From contig CACEVU010000004.1 in assembly GCA_902563105.1 (NCBI GenBank), positions 57,113 to 121,112 of the forward strand: a stretch of DNA of 64,000 bases, read 5' to 3'. The stretch comes from an uncultured SAR86 cluster bacterium. GTDB taxonomy: Bacteria > Pseudomonadota > Gammaproteobacteria > Magnimaribacterales > AG-339-G14. Positions 33,759-42,404 of the stretch are shown in pieces. The notes below the pieces were generated by a model. It was not told the DNA's origin, did not search any database, and was given only the letters and a program-made list of their open reading frames with translations. Positions within the stretch are counted from its first letter, which is position 1; each line of letters starts with the position of its first letter. The position numbers were made by a program, and so were the translations under genes.

Positions 33759-34637
33759 TTAATCTCTCAAAAGTTTTTTAGGTTTAAAAATATTTGTTAG
33801 TCCTATACCAATTAAAATACACAAAGAGCCCAATATCACCTTCTGATCTATATTCTCATTTAAAAATATTGCGCCCCAGAAAATTCCAGTTATGGGTACC
33901 AAGAAAATTATCGAAGAGGCTTGAACTGGGGAAGATCTTTGTAACAAAACAACGTAAGCAATAAATGAGATACCTGTTGAAACCAGCCCAAGGAATAAGG
34001 TTGCAAAATAAGTTTTTAGTGAAAGATCAAATGAAAAAGATTGTGGCTCGGACAGAAATAATGGAATTGAAAAAACAAAACCTGACAGCATAGTTGCAGA
34101 AGCAAGAGCTGATGAATTTATATGGTTCAATTTAAATAAGACATTGTTTGAATATGCATAACAAAAAGCTCCAATTAGGCATAAAGTTACGGGGAAGAAA
34201 ACTACTCTAATTTCATCAAATCCTATAAAAATTAAGAGCCCAATAAATCCTGCTATAAGACCAATTACTTGGAGGAAGGTGGTATTTTGTCTAAAAAGTA
34301 AGATTGCAATAATTAGTGCAAATAAAGGTGAAGTTCCATTTAATATAGAAAGCATACCAGCAGTAAGCTCTTGAGCAGACCAAGCAAAAAGAAAGAAAGG
34401 CAAGGCAGCATTTATAATTCCAAGCAAAATCAAAGAGGGAATCACTTTGGACATCTTTAAAAATTCTTCCCTATTAATAAAAAAAGGTCCTAATAGAAGA
34501 GCAGCCAGTAAGAGCCTTATTGATACTAAGTGAGAAGGAGAAATTTCTTCTACTACTAAGCGTGTAAACATAAACGAAGCTCCCCAGCTAAAACTCACAA
34601 ATAAAACTAGCAGCCAGTTGATGATTGTTGTCCTCAT
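33759..34637 (-). CDS. EamA/DMT family transporter
   Basis: A 292-residue inner-membrane protein with ten predicted helices in two EamA repeats. Repeat 1 starts LLVLFVSFSWGASFMFTRLV, and repeat 2 starts VTLCLIGAFCYAYSNNVLF. The repeat ends carry the typical VIGLIAGFIGLLIFIG and VILGSLCILIGIGLT. Members export amino acids or other metabolites; the substrate is unknown. Confidence 0.9.
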   Translation of the reverse strand: MRTTIINWLLVLFVSFSWGASFMFTRLVVEEISPSHLVSIRLLLAALLLGPFFINREEFLKMSKVIPSLILLGIINAALPFFLFAWSAQELTAGMLSILNGTSPLFALIIAILLFRQNTTFLQVIGLIAGFIGLLIFIGFDEIRVVFFPVTLCLIGAFCYAYSNNVLFKLNHINSSALASATMLSGFVFSIPLFLSEPQSFSFDLSLKTYFATLFLGLVSTGISFIAYVVLLQRSSPVQASSIIFLVPITGIFWGAIFLNENIDQKVILGSLCILIGIGLTNIFKPKKLLRD

Positions 34638-34658
34638 GATTACCTAAGCTTTTCTGAA

Positions 34659-35516
34659 CTAATTCAAAGCTTCTTTTTCGTGAGTGGTTGGTGGGCCAAA
34701 AAAATGGTCTAAAGCCTGTCTCAAGCTTGAAGCTTTTTTCATATCAAGAAATATTTTATTCCAGCCTATAAATGTTATTTTAATTGGATTAAAGGTATTT
34801 ACATTATTTACAAGACCATAATTAACGGGACTTACCTCAGGCTGAAAAGTACCAAACAAGCGGTCCCAGATAATGAGTAAGTTTCCGTAATTTTTATCTA
34901 TGTATTCTGGGTTTGAGCCATGATGAACTCTATGGTGGGAAGGAGTATTGAAAAGCCATTCTAGGGGCCCTAACTTACCAATAATTTGGGTATGCCCCAC
35001 CACTCCCCATAAAGTACTTATGACTCCTGCTACTGCAATCATTAAGGGGTCTAAGCCTAAAATTGGTAACACCATAAAAAAAGGTACTTTTGAAATTGGG
35101 CCAAACCAAGCTTGTCTGAAAGAAACTGCAAAATTCATTTCTTCGCTGGAATGGTGACTCATATGAATTACCCAGAGAAATCTAACCCGATGAGAAAGCC
35201 TATGATAAATATAAAATACTAAATCTATTAAAACGAAGGTTAAGATCCATAAAAGCCAATTTGGCAAAATGGTTACTAGATCAACAATTCGAAACTGATA
35301 TAAAAAGAAATGAAACCCAACAATGGATCCTTTGATAGCAAATCCCATTAAGATATTTCCAAAGAGAAGTCCTGAGGTACACCATGTATCGCCAGAGTTG
35401 TAGTAATTCTTGTTTTGCCAGTTTGAAATACAGACCTCAAATAAAATAAGGGCCAATATGATAGGAACGCCAAAGGCATAAACATCTGTGATGGTGAGTT
35501 CTGTCATTTTTCGCAA
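34659..35516 (-). CDS. Sterol desaturase family di-iron membrane protein, short form
   Basis: A 285-residue fatty acid hydroxylase-superfamily enzyme. Its histidine clusters are FYIYHRLSHRVRF, VIHMSHHSSEEMN and PSHHRVHHGSNPEY, with LIIWDRLFGTFQPE following. It resembles the protein at 25492-26730 but lacks the extra C-terminal helices. A lipid hydroxylase or desaturase role is likely; the substrate is unknown. It lies 21 nt before the EamA gene on the same strand. Confidence 0.88.
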   Translation of the reverse strand: MRKMTELTITDVYAFGVPIILALILFEVCISNWQNKNYYNSGDTWCTSGLLFGNILMGFAIKGSIVGFHFFLYQFRIVDLVTILPNWLLWILTFVLIDLVFYIYHRLSHRVRFLWVIHMSHHSSEEMNFAVSFRQAWFGPISKVPFFMVLPILGLDPLMIAVAGVISTLWGVVGHTQIIGKLGPLEWLFNTPSHHRVHHGSNPEYIDKNYGNLLIIWDRLFGTFQPEVSPVNYGLVNNVNTFNPIKITFIGWNKIFLDMKKASSLRQALDHFFGPPTTHEKEALN

Positions 35517-35596
35517 TATTATATAGCCAGTTAAATCAATATTCTTGTTTTCTAAAAACTTCTGGTTTAAATTGCCTCATCTAAAGAAGGAGACCA

Positions 35597-36571
35597 ATGA
35601 AAATTGTAGTCGATAACCTGATAAGCAAACTTTATGAATCAGAAATCCTGAAGCTTGATCCTAATATGGAGATCATTGTGCTGAACCCTGAGGATCATAC
35701 AAATCCTGCTTGGGGAGATATTCCGGAAATTGATGCCTTATTTTTATCTTATCAATTTCTCTTTGCGGTGCGAGACCACAAACATCTTTTCGAGCCCATG
35801 TTGGAAGTCGCGAAGAAAGCAAAATTCATCCAAAGCGGATATTCGGGTATGGATGATCCTTTTTTGCAAGCAGTCTTGAAAGAGACGAACGCAATTGTTG
35901 CAAATGCAAGCAGCATATATGGCAAACCTATGGCCAATTACGTTTTAGCGCAAATGTTGAGATGGAACAAAAGAATTGATCTTCATATTGAACTTCAAAA
36001 AGAAAAAACATGGATGCCAAATGGAGGAGACGGGGAATTAACGAATAAGAATTTAGTCATTTATGGATATGGAGGTATAGGAAAAGAAATTGCTCGAATT
36101 GCAAAGTCATTTGAAATGAATGTTACTGGCATTAGAAGATCGCCTGTTACTTGTGAATTTGCTGACGAAGTCACAACTCCAGAAGATTTAATGGATATGT
36201 TGCCTTTTGCAGATTTTCTGGTCACAGTTTTGCCGGATAGCGAACGTACGAGAAATATAATCGACAAAAAAGTTTTCAAACAAATGAATCCGCAAAGTAT
36301 GTTCATTAATGTTGGTCGAGGCAGCGCTGTCAATGAAGAAGATCTTGCGGAAGCATTAAATAACAGTGAAATTGCTGCTGCGGCTTTGGATACCACAAGA
36401 AAAGAACCTCTTGAAAAAGACTCTCCCCTTTGGGAGGCAAAAAATTGTTATATTACTCCTCATGATTCAGCTCACTCTTTAATGTCTCTACCAAGATCGT
36501 TTAATCTTTTTCTTGAAAATGTCGCTAATTTAAAAGATGGCAAACCGATAAAAAATCTATTTGAGCTTTAA
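35597..36571 (+). CDS. D-2-hydroxyacid dehydrogenase
   Basis: A 324-residue NAD-dependent dehydrogenase. The Rossmann motif is LVIYGYGGIGKEIARIA, the substrate Arg is in INVGRGSAVNEEDL, the acid Glu is in ALDTTRKEPL and the proton-relay His is in ITPHDSAH. This is the complete Arg-Glu-His set. AAGGAG nine bases before ATG supports the start. The exact hydroxyacid is unclear. rlmN follows after three bases, so the two share a transcript. Confidence 0.9.
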   Translation: MKIVVDNLISKLYESEILKLDPNMEIIVLNPEDHTNPAWGDIPEIDALFLSYQFLFAVRDHKHLFEPMLEVAKKAKFIQSGYSGMDDPFLQAVLKETNAIVANASSIYGKPMANYVLAQMLRWNKRIDLHIELQKEKTWMPNGGDGELTNKNLVIYGYGGIGKEIARIAKSFEMNVTGIRRSPVTCEFADEVTTPEDLMDMLPFADFLVTVLPDSERTRNIIDKKVFKQMNPQSMFINVGRGSAVNEEDLAEALNNSEIAAAALDTTRKEPLEKDSPLWEAKNCYITPHDSAHSLMSLPRSFNLFLENVANLKDGKPIKNLFEL

Positions 36572-36574
36572 ACC

Positions 36575-37669
36575 ATGAAAACAAATCTTCTTGGTATGTC
36601 TTTAGATGCCATGGAAAAATTTTTCGTATCTTTAGGAGAAAAGCCTTATCGAGCTAGGCAAGTTTTTCAATGGATTCATCAAAAAGGAATCTCAAACTTT
36701 GACGAGATGAGCAATCTGTCAAAGGACCTAAAGAGTATTTTGGAAGAAAAAACAGAAATTAAGCCCCCAGAAATTGTTTACGAGAAAGATTCCAAAGATG
36801 GCACTCGGAAATGGGTATTAAGTGTTGGAGAAGGTGATTTAGTTGAGATGGTCTTAATTCCTGAGGGTAAAAGAGCTACTTTATGCGTTTCCTCTCAAGT
36901 GGGCTGCGCTGTTAACTGTAGTTTTTGTGCTACTGGAAAACAGGGCTTTTCAAGAAACCTGTCGACTGCAGAAATCATAGGGCAAGTTTGGGTTGCAGAA
37001 AATTCTTTTGGAACTCCGAGAGATCACGGATCAAAGAATGTAACAAATGTTGTGATGATGGGTATGGGAGAGCCTTTGCTGAATTTCGAACCAGTAACTG
37101 AAGCAATGAACTTGATGATGCATGATAAAGCGTATGGACTTTCCAAAAGAAAGGTTACTCTAAGTACCTCTGGATTGGTGCCAATGATAGATAAGCTTTC
37201 GGAGGTAACCGATGCAGCTTTAACCATTTCCCTTCACGCTCCCAATGACAGGTTGCGTAATGATTTGGTGCCCTTAAACAAAAAATATCCAATTAAAAAG
37301 CTCTTGGGGGCAGTAACGCGTTACGTTGAAAAGTGTGGCGATCAAAGAAAAACCACCATGGAATACATTTTAATAAATAAAGTTAACGACTCTTTAGACA
37401 ACGCAAAAGAATTAGCAGAAATATTAAGAGATATTCCAAGCAAGATTAATTTGATTCCCTTCAATCCATTTCCTGGAACAGAATACAAAAGACCTTCAAA
37501 TATGCGAGTGGAAACTTTTAAAAAGGCTTTGCAAAGAGAGGGCTATATAACTACTGTTAGGACGACCAGAGGAGAAGATATCATGGCAGCTTGCGGGCAA
37601 TTGGTAGGAAAAGTAAATGACATAACTAGAAAAAAAGAGAGACAGATTTTAACCAAATCTTTAAATTAA
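36575..37669 (+). CDS. rlmN: Dual-specificity RNA methyltransferase RlmN
   Basis: This radical-SAM enzyme makes 2-methyladenosine at position 2503 of 23S rRNA and position 37 of some tRNAs. The iron-sulfur motif is CAVNCSFC within VSSQVGCAVNCSFCATGKQG. The methyl-carrying cysteines are in that region and in MAACGQL near the C-terminus. VVMMGMGEPLLN and TLSTSGLVP are further hallmarks, with LITH-type start LDAMEKFFVSLGEKPYRARQ. The 364-residue length is close to the usual 380. Confidence 0.97.
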   Translation: MKTNLLGMSLDAMEKFFVSLGEKPYRARQVFQWIHQKGISNFDEMSNLSKDLKSILEEKTEIKPPEIVYEKDSKDGTRKWVLSVGEGDLVEMVLIPEGKRATLCVSSQVGCAVNCSFCATGKQGFSRNLSTAEIIGQVWVAENSFGTPRDHGSKNVTNVVMMGMGEPLLNFEPVTEAMNLMMHDKAYGLSKRKVTLSTSGLVPMIDKLSEVTDAALTISLHAPNDRLRNDLVPLNKKYPIKKLLGAVTRYVEKCGDQRKTTMEYILINKVNDSLDNAKELAEILRDIPSKINLIPFNPFPGTEYKRPSNMRVETFKKALQREGYITTVRTTRGEDIMAACGQLVGKVNDITRKKERQILTKSLN

Positions 37670-37690
37670 TCTTTTTTCACACCTAAAAGA

Positions 37691-38287
37691 ATGCAAAACG
37701 TAGAATATTATTTAGATTGCAGTAGCCCTTGGACTTATCTTTCCTTTAGAGGATTGTTAGAGCTGAAAGAAAAAAAAGAATTCACTATTGTTTGGAAGCC
37801 GATTCTGGTTGGTGGAATTTTTAACTCAATAAATCCAAGTGTTTACGAAAGCAGAGCAAATCCTGTTAAAGAGAAACTGGAATACTCTCAAAAGGATATG
37901 CAAGATTGGGCGAAGAATAGAAATATTGATTTCAATTGGCCAAAAATCTTTCCTATCAATAGTGTTAAAGCAATGCGTGGAGCCTTTTATTTTATAGATA
38001 AAAATAAAAATGTTGAGGAGTATCTAGAATTGATCTTTAGAGCTTATTGGACAGAAGGGAAAGATATTTCCAATGAAAATTGTTTGTCTGAAATAGTGGA
38101 AAAATTGTCTGAGTCTGCGGAAAATTTTTTGATCTTCATTAATCAGCCTGAAACTAAGTCGCGACTGGCTGAGAATACCCAGGAGCTAATGGACCGCGGA
38201 GGTTTTGGTTCCCCGACATTTTTTTTAGATCAAAAGGATATGTATTTTGGAAATGATAGGCTGCAGCTGATAGAAAAATTGCTTTAA
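37691..38287 (+). CDS. 2-hydroxychromene-2-carboxylate isomerase/DsbA-like protein
   Basis: A 198-residue protein of the DsbA superfamily kappa-GST branch. Instead of a CxxC pair it has YYLDCSSPWTYLSFRG, with the active-site Ser of the isomerases. Other marks are IVWKPILVGGIFN and the glutathione region GGFGSPTFFLD. Such proteins use glutathione to isomerise an aromatic-degradation intermediate, though many act on unknown substrates. A GST and a Rieske oxygenase gene lie next to it on the other strand, which fits aromatic breakdown. Confidence 0.83.
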   Translation: MQNVEYYLDCSSPWTYLSFRGLLELKEKKEFTIVWKPILVGGIFNSINPSVYESRANPVKEKLEYSQKDMQDWAKNRNIDFNWPKIFPINSVKAMRGAFYFIDKNKNVEEYLELIFRAYWTEGKDISNENCLSEIVEKLSESAENFLIFINQPETKSRLAENTQELMDRGGFGSPTFFLDQKDMYFGNDRLQLIEKLL

Positions 38288-38296
38288 CACCAAAAC

Positions 38297-39031
38297 TTAT
38301 TCATTTTCTTTTTTCTTTGCCATTTCAGAAATACTTTTTGCGTCTTGCTTGAACATTGTTTTCAGACTTTCTTTAGAAATGCCTTCGCCAAAATTTCTTG
38401 CTTCCTTGCCTACGTCAATGCCCCTGCGAACTGCAGGTCTTGATTTAATTTCATCAAACCACCGTCTAACATTTTTAAATAAATCCAAATTTACTTCGTA
38501 TCTTTTGTATGCGGTAATCCATGGGAATGAAGCAATATCAGCAATTGAATAATCTCCTGCAAGATATTCTCTCTGGTCTAGCACCCTATCCATAACTCCT
38601 AAGAGGCGATCGTATTCATTCTTGTAGCGCTCCTCAGAATAGGTATGATCCCCTGGAAAATTGGGAGCATAATTCACAAAGTGGCTCACTTGTCCTGCCA
38701 TGGGTCCTAGCCCCCCAACTTGCCAAAAAAGCCATTCTAAAACTCTTTCTCTATCCGGAGATTTTTGTGGGAAAAATTTCTCAGCCTTCTCTCCCAGGTA
38801 CATAAGAATTGCTCCAGATTCGAAAATGCTTATTGGTTCACCATCAATCTCTCTGTCATGATCCACAATTACCGGCATTCTATTGTTGGGGCTGATCTTT
38901 AAAAATTCAGGCGTAAATTGATCGCCCTTGCCAAGATTTACTGGAATTACTTTGTAATCCATATCGCATTCTTCAAGCATGATAGAGATCTTCCACCCAT
39001 TGGGGGTGGGCGCGTAATACAGATCAATCAT
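38297..39031 (-). CDS. Glutathione S-transferase (YfcG/YghU-like)
   Basis: A 244-residue enzyme with the thioredoxin fold first. The active-site loop is YYAPTPNGWKISIMLEE, the cis-Pro is in NNRMPVIVD and the glutathione-binding ESGAILMYLGEKA follows. The helical C-terminal domain contains YSIADIASFPWI. The Thr-Pro-Asn-Gly loop is typical of the nu-class disulfide-bond reductases YfcG and YghU. It lies nine bases downstream of the Rieske gene. Confidence 0.92.
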   Translation of the reverse strand: MIDLYYAPTPNGWKISIMLEECDMDYKVIPVNLGKGDQFTPEFLKISPNNRMPVIVDHDREIDGEPISIFESGAILMYLGEKAEKFFPQKSPDRERVLEWLFWQVGGLGPMAGQVSHFVNYAPNFPGDHTYSEERYKNEYDRLLGVMDRVLDQREYLAGDYSIADIASFPWITAYKRYEVNLDLFKNVRRWFDEIKSRPAVRRGIDVGKEARNFGEGISKESLKTMFKQDAKSISEMAKKKENE

Positions 39032-39040
39032 TTTTAGAAA

Positions 39041-40234
39041 TTAAATGAGCGGAAGTTTTTGAAGGCCTAAAGCTTCTCTGTAAGTGTTGTGATAATGATG
39101 CAAAGCCGGTTCATTTCGACCAAATGTTAAGAAATCAAGATTTCCCGATTTAAGACCTTTGTGAGAGGATGCAGCGACCACATAATCTTCATCTCTTATG
39201 ACGCTTCCGAAGGCACTATATAACTCTTCTAATGGATTTAAGCCTGTTTCCGGAGATACGCCCATTTTGTTTGCAGCTTCCAATGCCTCCGGATAAAAAT
39301 AAAAAGAGATTTTAGACACACTTCTATGCGGTGAGTTTTCTAATGGATATTCTCTAACTAGGAATGCTCCTTCTGGAGTTGGCATAAAAATAATATTGGG
39401 GAATAAATAATATACCGGCAAAGTGCCAGTACAAATTTTCCAATCTTTTTCGGGAAGTTTTCGCATTTCATCTATATCTCTTTTACATAAAATTAATCTT
39501 CCATTCTTTTTAAAACTATCGAACATTTGGCAATTGCCGTGGAAAGACTGAAAAAGGGAATCTTTATGTAAAACGGAAAAATGATAGGTTTCGCCAAAGG
39601 TATCTATTGCCAGCTTCCAATTCATGTCTGTTTGATACTCTTCCTCATTGGAAAGAATGAGTTTGTCGAAATCCCAAGCTGAAAATTCTTCTTCAAGTTT
39701 ATCGCCAAGCAAATCCTTCAAACTTATTTCGCCTTTAGAATTTGGATGAACCCATAAAAAACCATACTTTTCTAAACAAGGTAGTTCGGTTAAGCCATAA
39801 CAATCCTTATCTATTTCTCCAAATTGCTTGCTTTGAGGGTAGCCAACCAAAGATCCTTGATTATTAAAAGTCCAACCATGAAAGGGACAAGAAAATTTAG
39901 ATTTAATGCCTCTTTTTTCCTGCTCTATTTCTGCCCCTCGATGAGAACAAACATTTGCATAAGCTTTAAATTTCCCTTCGGGATCTCTCGTTGCAATTAT
40001 AGATGACCCAAAATCATTTACAGTAAAGAAACTGTTTGCCTTCGCTAAATCTCCTGACATTCCTATGATTTGGGGATGATTTTGAAAAAAAGTTTTCCAC
40101 TCAATTTCAAATCGGTCTTCCGAAGTATAAGTTTCTGCTGGAGTTTTCATTATCCCGCCTGCATCTACATTTGTTTTAGCATCCAAATGTTTCAACAAAC
40201 CTTTTAAAAGACGATTTTGTTCTTGTTTAAGCAT
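39041..40234 (-). CDS. Rieske ring-hydroxylating oxygenase alpha-subunit-like protein
   Basis: A 397-residue non-heme iron oxygenase. The Rieske [2Fe-2S] ligands are CSHRG and CPFHGWTF, 19 residues apart. The mononuclear iron site has the two histidines in FGETYHFSVLHKDSLF, with the bridging Asp in LAIDTFGE. No beta subunit, ferredoxin or reductase gene is adjacent. Aromatic, carnitine-type or sterol substrates are possible. The C-terminal RNEPALHHYHNTYREALG is unusually rich in His. It is linked with a GST gene. Confidence 0.9.
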   Translation of the reverse strand: MLKQEQNRLLKGLLKHLDAKTNVDAGGIMKTPAETYTSEDRFEIEWKTFFQNHPQIIGMSGDLAKANSFFTVNDFGSSIIATRDPEGKFKAYANVCSHRGAEIEQEKRGIKSKFSCPFHGWTFNNQGSLVGYPQSKQFGEIDKDCYGLTELPCLEKYGFLWVHPNSKGEISLKDLLGDKLEEEFSAWDFDKLILSNEEEYQTDMNWKLAIDTFGETYHFSVLHKDSLFQSFHGNCQMFDSFKKNGRLILCKRDIDEMRKLPEKDWKICTGTLPVYYLFPNIIFMPTPEGAFLVREYPLENSPHRSVSKISFYFYPEALEAANKMGVSPETGLNPLEELYSAFGSVIRDEDYVVAASSHKGLKSGNLDFLTFGRNEPALHHYHNTYREALGLQKLPLI

Positions 40235-40294
40235 TATTAAATATTAAATTTATTTTTTAAAATTTCAATCCAAAACTTATATAAAAAAGTTATT

Positions 40295-41071
40295 TTACTT
40301 TGAAGGCTTTTTAAATAACAAAGTCATTCTATCGCTTTCTCCAATAGCCAGATAATCTTCTTTGTTTTTTTCCTTAAGTCTCAAGGTTGGCGGCAGAGTC
40401 CAGACGCCCTTGGAATAGTTTTTTGTATCTTTTGAATTGGCATTAATTTCTGATTTAGCAAATAAAATGAATCCATGTTTTTCAGCTTCTTCTACGGCAT
40501 ATTGTTCAGTAACGTAACCAGTTCTTTTCATTTCCTGCAGAGATGTTCCTGGTTTTGCTCGGTGCTCAACGACTCCAAAAATACCACCCGGTTTTAGAGC
40601 CTCATAACTATTAGCAAAAATATTATCCATCATAGGGCCGAGCCAATTGTGTAAGTTTCTAAAAGTTAAGACTGCATCTACTGAATTTGGCTCAGAAAGT
40701 TCAGAAGAAAGATCCACAATTTCAACATTTTGGTAAATTGAATTTGAATTCATCTTTTTTTCAAAATTTTTTCTAATTTTCTTCAAAAAATTACTTGTTG
40801 TATCTTCATCGAAATGAGCTGCGATCAGACCGCCTGACTTATAAAGATAGTTGGCTAGAATCTCTGTGTACCAGCCGCCTCCAGGCGAAAGTTCTATCAC
40901 TTCCATTTCATCGGTAATTTTAAAAAAAGACAAGGTTTCATAGGGATTGCGCGCATCATCTCGCAAAACATTCTTTGGATCTCTATCGTCGCTCAATACA
41001 GCATTCATTAATGCATCTGCAGACAAAAAAGATCCAAAAATAATTAACGATAAAAAAAGAGCTTTTTTCAT
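40295..41071 (-). CDS. Exported SAM-methyltransferase-like protein (COG4798 type)
   Basis: A 258-residue protein with an N-terminal signal peptide (KKALFLSLIIFGSFLSADA) and then a class I methyltransferase fold. Motif I is MEVIELSPGGGWYTEILANY, and the later motifs are SVDAVLTFRNLHNWLG and LKPGGIFGVVEHRAKPG. The family is widespread and often exported, yet SAM is not known to be available in the periplasm. The reaction is unknown. It lies 12 nt after the next small exported-protein gene. Confidence 0.8.
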   Translation of the reverse strand: MKKALFLSLIIFGSFLSADALMNAVLSDDRDPKNVLRDDARNPYETLSFFKITDEMEVIELSPGGGWYTEILANYLYKSGGLIAAHFDEDTTSNFLKKIRKNFEKKMNSNSIYQNVEIVDLSSELSEPNSVDAVLTFRNLHNWLGPMMDNIFANSYEALKPGGIFGVVEHRAKPGTSLQEMKRTGYVTEQYAVEEAEKHGFILFAKSEINANSKDTKNYSKGVWTLPPTLRLKEKNKEDYLAIGESDRMTLLFKKPSK

Positions 41072-41083
41072 TGAAGAAATTTC

Positions 41084-41524
41084 TTAATCAATAGGAAAGA
41101 CATCAAAACTGAGAGTTCCGGCAAAAAGATCTACTTGGCCCTGGACATAATTCATAACTCCATTAGTAACTCCGTCTAAGGAATACATTTTTACGATTGT
41201 TCCTTCTCTTTCCCAAACACCTTGAAGCGATGCAAATCTCATCTCACCGTCTTTATTTATGGTTCTAGCTTGACCAGCAAAGTCTCCTGAAGATCCCTCG
41301 GCATTATTAGAGCTAAACTTATGTGTTAAATAAACCTTGCCGTAACCTTCGCCAACAATTCCCTCGGAAGTGATGACACTTCCATCTTTAGAGGCTGTCC
41401 AAGAGGAAATTTTGAAATTAGCTTCAAAACTTTCTCCTTCAACTTTAAATCCAAAAATTGATGAAACGCCAAAAAGTACAATTCCCAAAATGATGGGTAG
41501 TTTTAAATTTTCAAAAATAGACAT
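41084..41524 (-). CDS. Exported hypothetical beta-rich protein
   Basis: A 146-residue protein with a single N-terminal hydrophobic helix (LPIILGIVLFGVSSIFGF) and a beta-rich body of alternating strands, with EGIVGEGYGKVYLTHKFS, GDFAGQARTINKDGE and a terminal FAGTLSFDVFPID. It looks like a small beta-barrel, but I do not recognise the family. It precedes the exported methyltransferase-like gene on the same strand. Confidence 0.6.
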   Translation of the reverse strand: MSIFENLKLPIILGIVLFGVSSIFGFKVEGESFEANFKISSWTASKDGSVITSEGIVGEGYGKVYLTHKFSSNNAEGSSGDFAGQARTINKDGEMRFASLQGVWEREGTIVKMYSLDGVTNGVMNYVQGQVDLFAGTLSFDVFPID

Positions 41525-41557
41525 AAATTTCTCCTAAAAATTAAATGATTTATTAAA

Positions 41558-41968
41558 TTAAGAACTTTCTAAGTTATGGCACTCACAATCAAGAGCATTA
41601 CAAGTTGTAAAATTCTTGTAGTGTGCATAAACAACTATCACAGAGCCCAAAAGTGTAAAAAATTGTTCGCCCAACTTGCCAAAAACAATTTCTCCAAAGA
41701 AGAAGGCTAAAATCATTATGATTAAACCAGTGATGCCTATCAAAAAGAAAGAGAGGCGATTATGGTTTCTATATCCTTGCCAAAGGGCAAACATAGACAG
41801 TGGCAAAGCGAAAGTTAGAATTAATGCGTGAATTTGTTCGCTATCTATTTGAGTAGCAAGGTATCCTGAAGAAAGTACAAGAAGCGAAGGCAAAAACAAG
41901 CAATTCAAGGTGCAAAAAACGGAAACTCCTATTGCTAACTTATCGGAAATTTCTTGTGATATTTTCAT
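41558..41968 (-). CDS. MerC-domain membrane protein
   Basis: A 136-residue protein with four hydrophobic helices. The first holds GVSVFCTLNCLFLPSLLVL, with the Cys pair typical of MerC, and a cysteine-rich C-terminus, TTCNALDCECHNL, follows. MerC imports mercuric ions in mer operons, but no merR, merA or merP is seen here. Many marine proteins with this domain have no proven role. It is 33 nt before the exported beta-rich gene. Confidence 0.8.
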   Translation of the reverse strand: MKISQEISDKLAIGVSVFCTLNCLFLPSLLVLSSGYLATQIDSEQIHALILTFALPLSMFALWQGYRNHNRLSFFLIGITGLIIMILAFFFGEIVFGKLGEQFFTLLGSVIVVYAHYKNFTTCNALDCECHNLESS

Positions 41969-42051
41969 TCTTAAAATTTAGTGCTTAACTTTATTAGATA
42001 TCCTGTTATGGCACAATCTATTTAGTTATTATTTCAGGAACTACAGTTAAA

Positions 42052-42354
42052 TTAGAGTGCTTTTTCAAAAGTCTCTAGCTCAGGCGGGCCAAGATATACT
42101 TCGCGATGTTGTCCTGCATTTTTATGTGCCAGTCTGAAATTCTCTGATTTGATCCAGTTCTCAAAATGTTTTTTTGACTCCCAAGTTGAATGCGAAGCAT
42201 ATAGTGAGTAAGTCTTTTTTGACTCTCCTCGCATTAAGTTAAATGCTACGAAGCCGTCAACCCCTTTTAGATGAGTATCTCTTTCTCTCCAAATTTTCTC
42301 GAAAGCTTTTTCCTTCCCTTTGACAATTTTGAATCTATTGAGTGCCAGAAACAT
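42052..42354 (-). CDS. Antibiotic biosynthesis monooxygenase (HmoA/IsdG-like) protein
   Basis: A ferredoxin-like barrel protein of about 100 residues that may degrade heme or oxidise small substrates. Heme-enzyme features are Asn in ALNRFKI, Trp in FENWIKSENF and His in RLAHKNAGQHRE. LMRGESKKTYSLYASHSTWE fills the middle strands. I placed the start at ATG 42354, since the in-frame TTG at 42363 has no ribosome site and family members begin MF.ALNRF. It is divergent from the SDR gene. Confidence 0.85.
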   Translation of the reverse strand: MFLALNRFKIVKGKEKAFEKIWRERDTHLKGVDGFVAFNLMRGESKKTYSLYASHSTWESKKHFENWIKSENFRLAHKNAGQHREVYLGPPELETFEKAL

Positions 42355-42392
42355 ATAAATCAACTTTTAAATTTTTGAAATAATAGGTTTAA

Positions 42393-42398
42393 TATAAT
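42393..42398 (+). promoter_or_regulatory. Possible -10 box of the SDR gene
   Basis: A perfect TATAAT ends 6 nt before ATG 42405, which would start the transcript at the codon itself. No ribosome site is present, and no -35 hexamer is visible at 16-18 nt. It is one of several such start-proximal boxes. Confidence 0.35.
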
Positions 42399-42404
42399 GA
42401 GATT

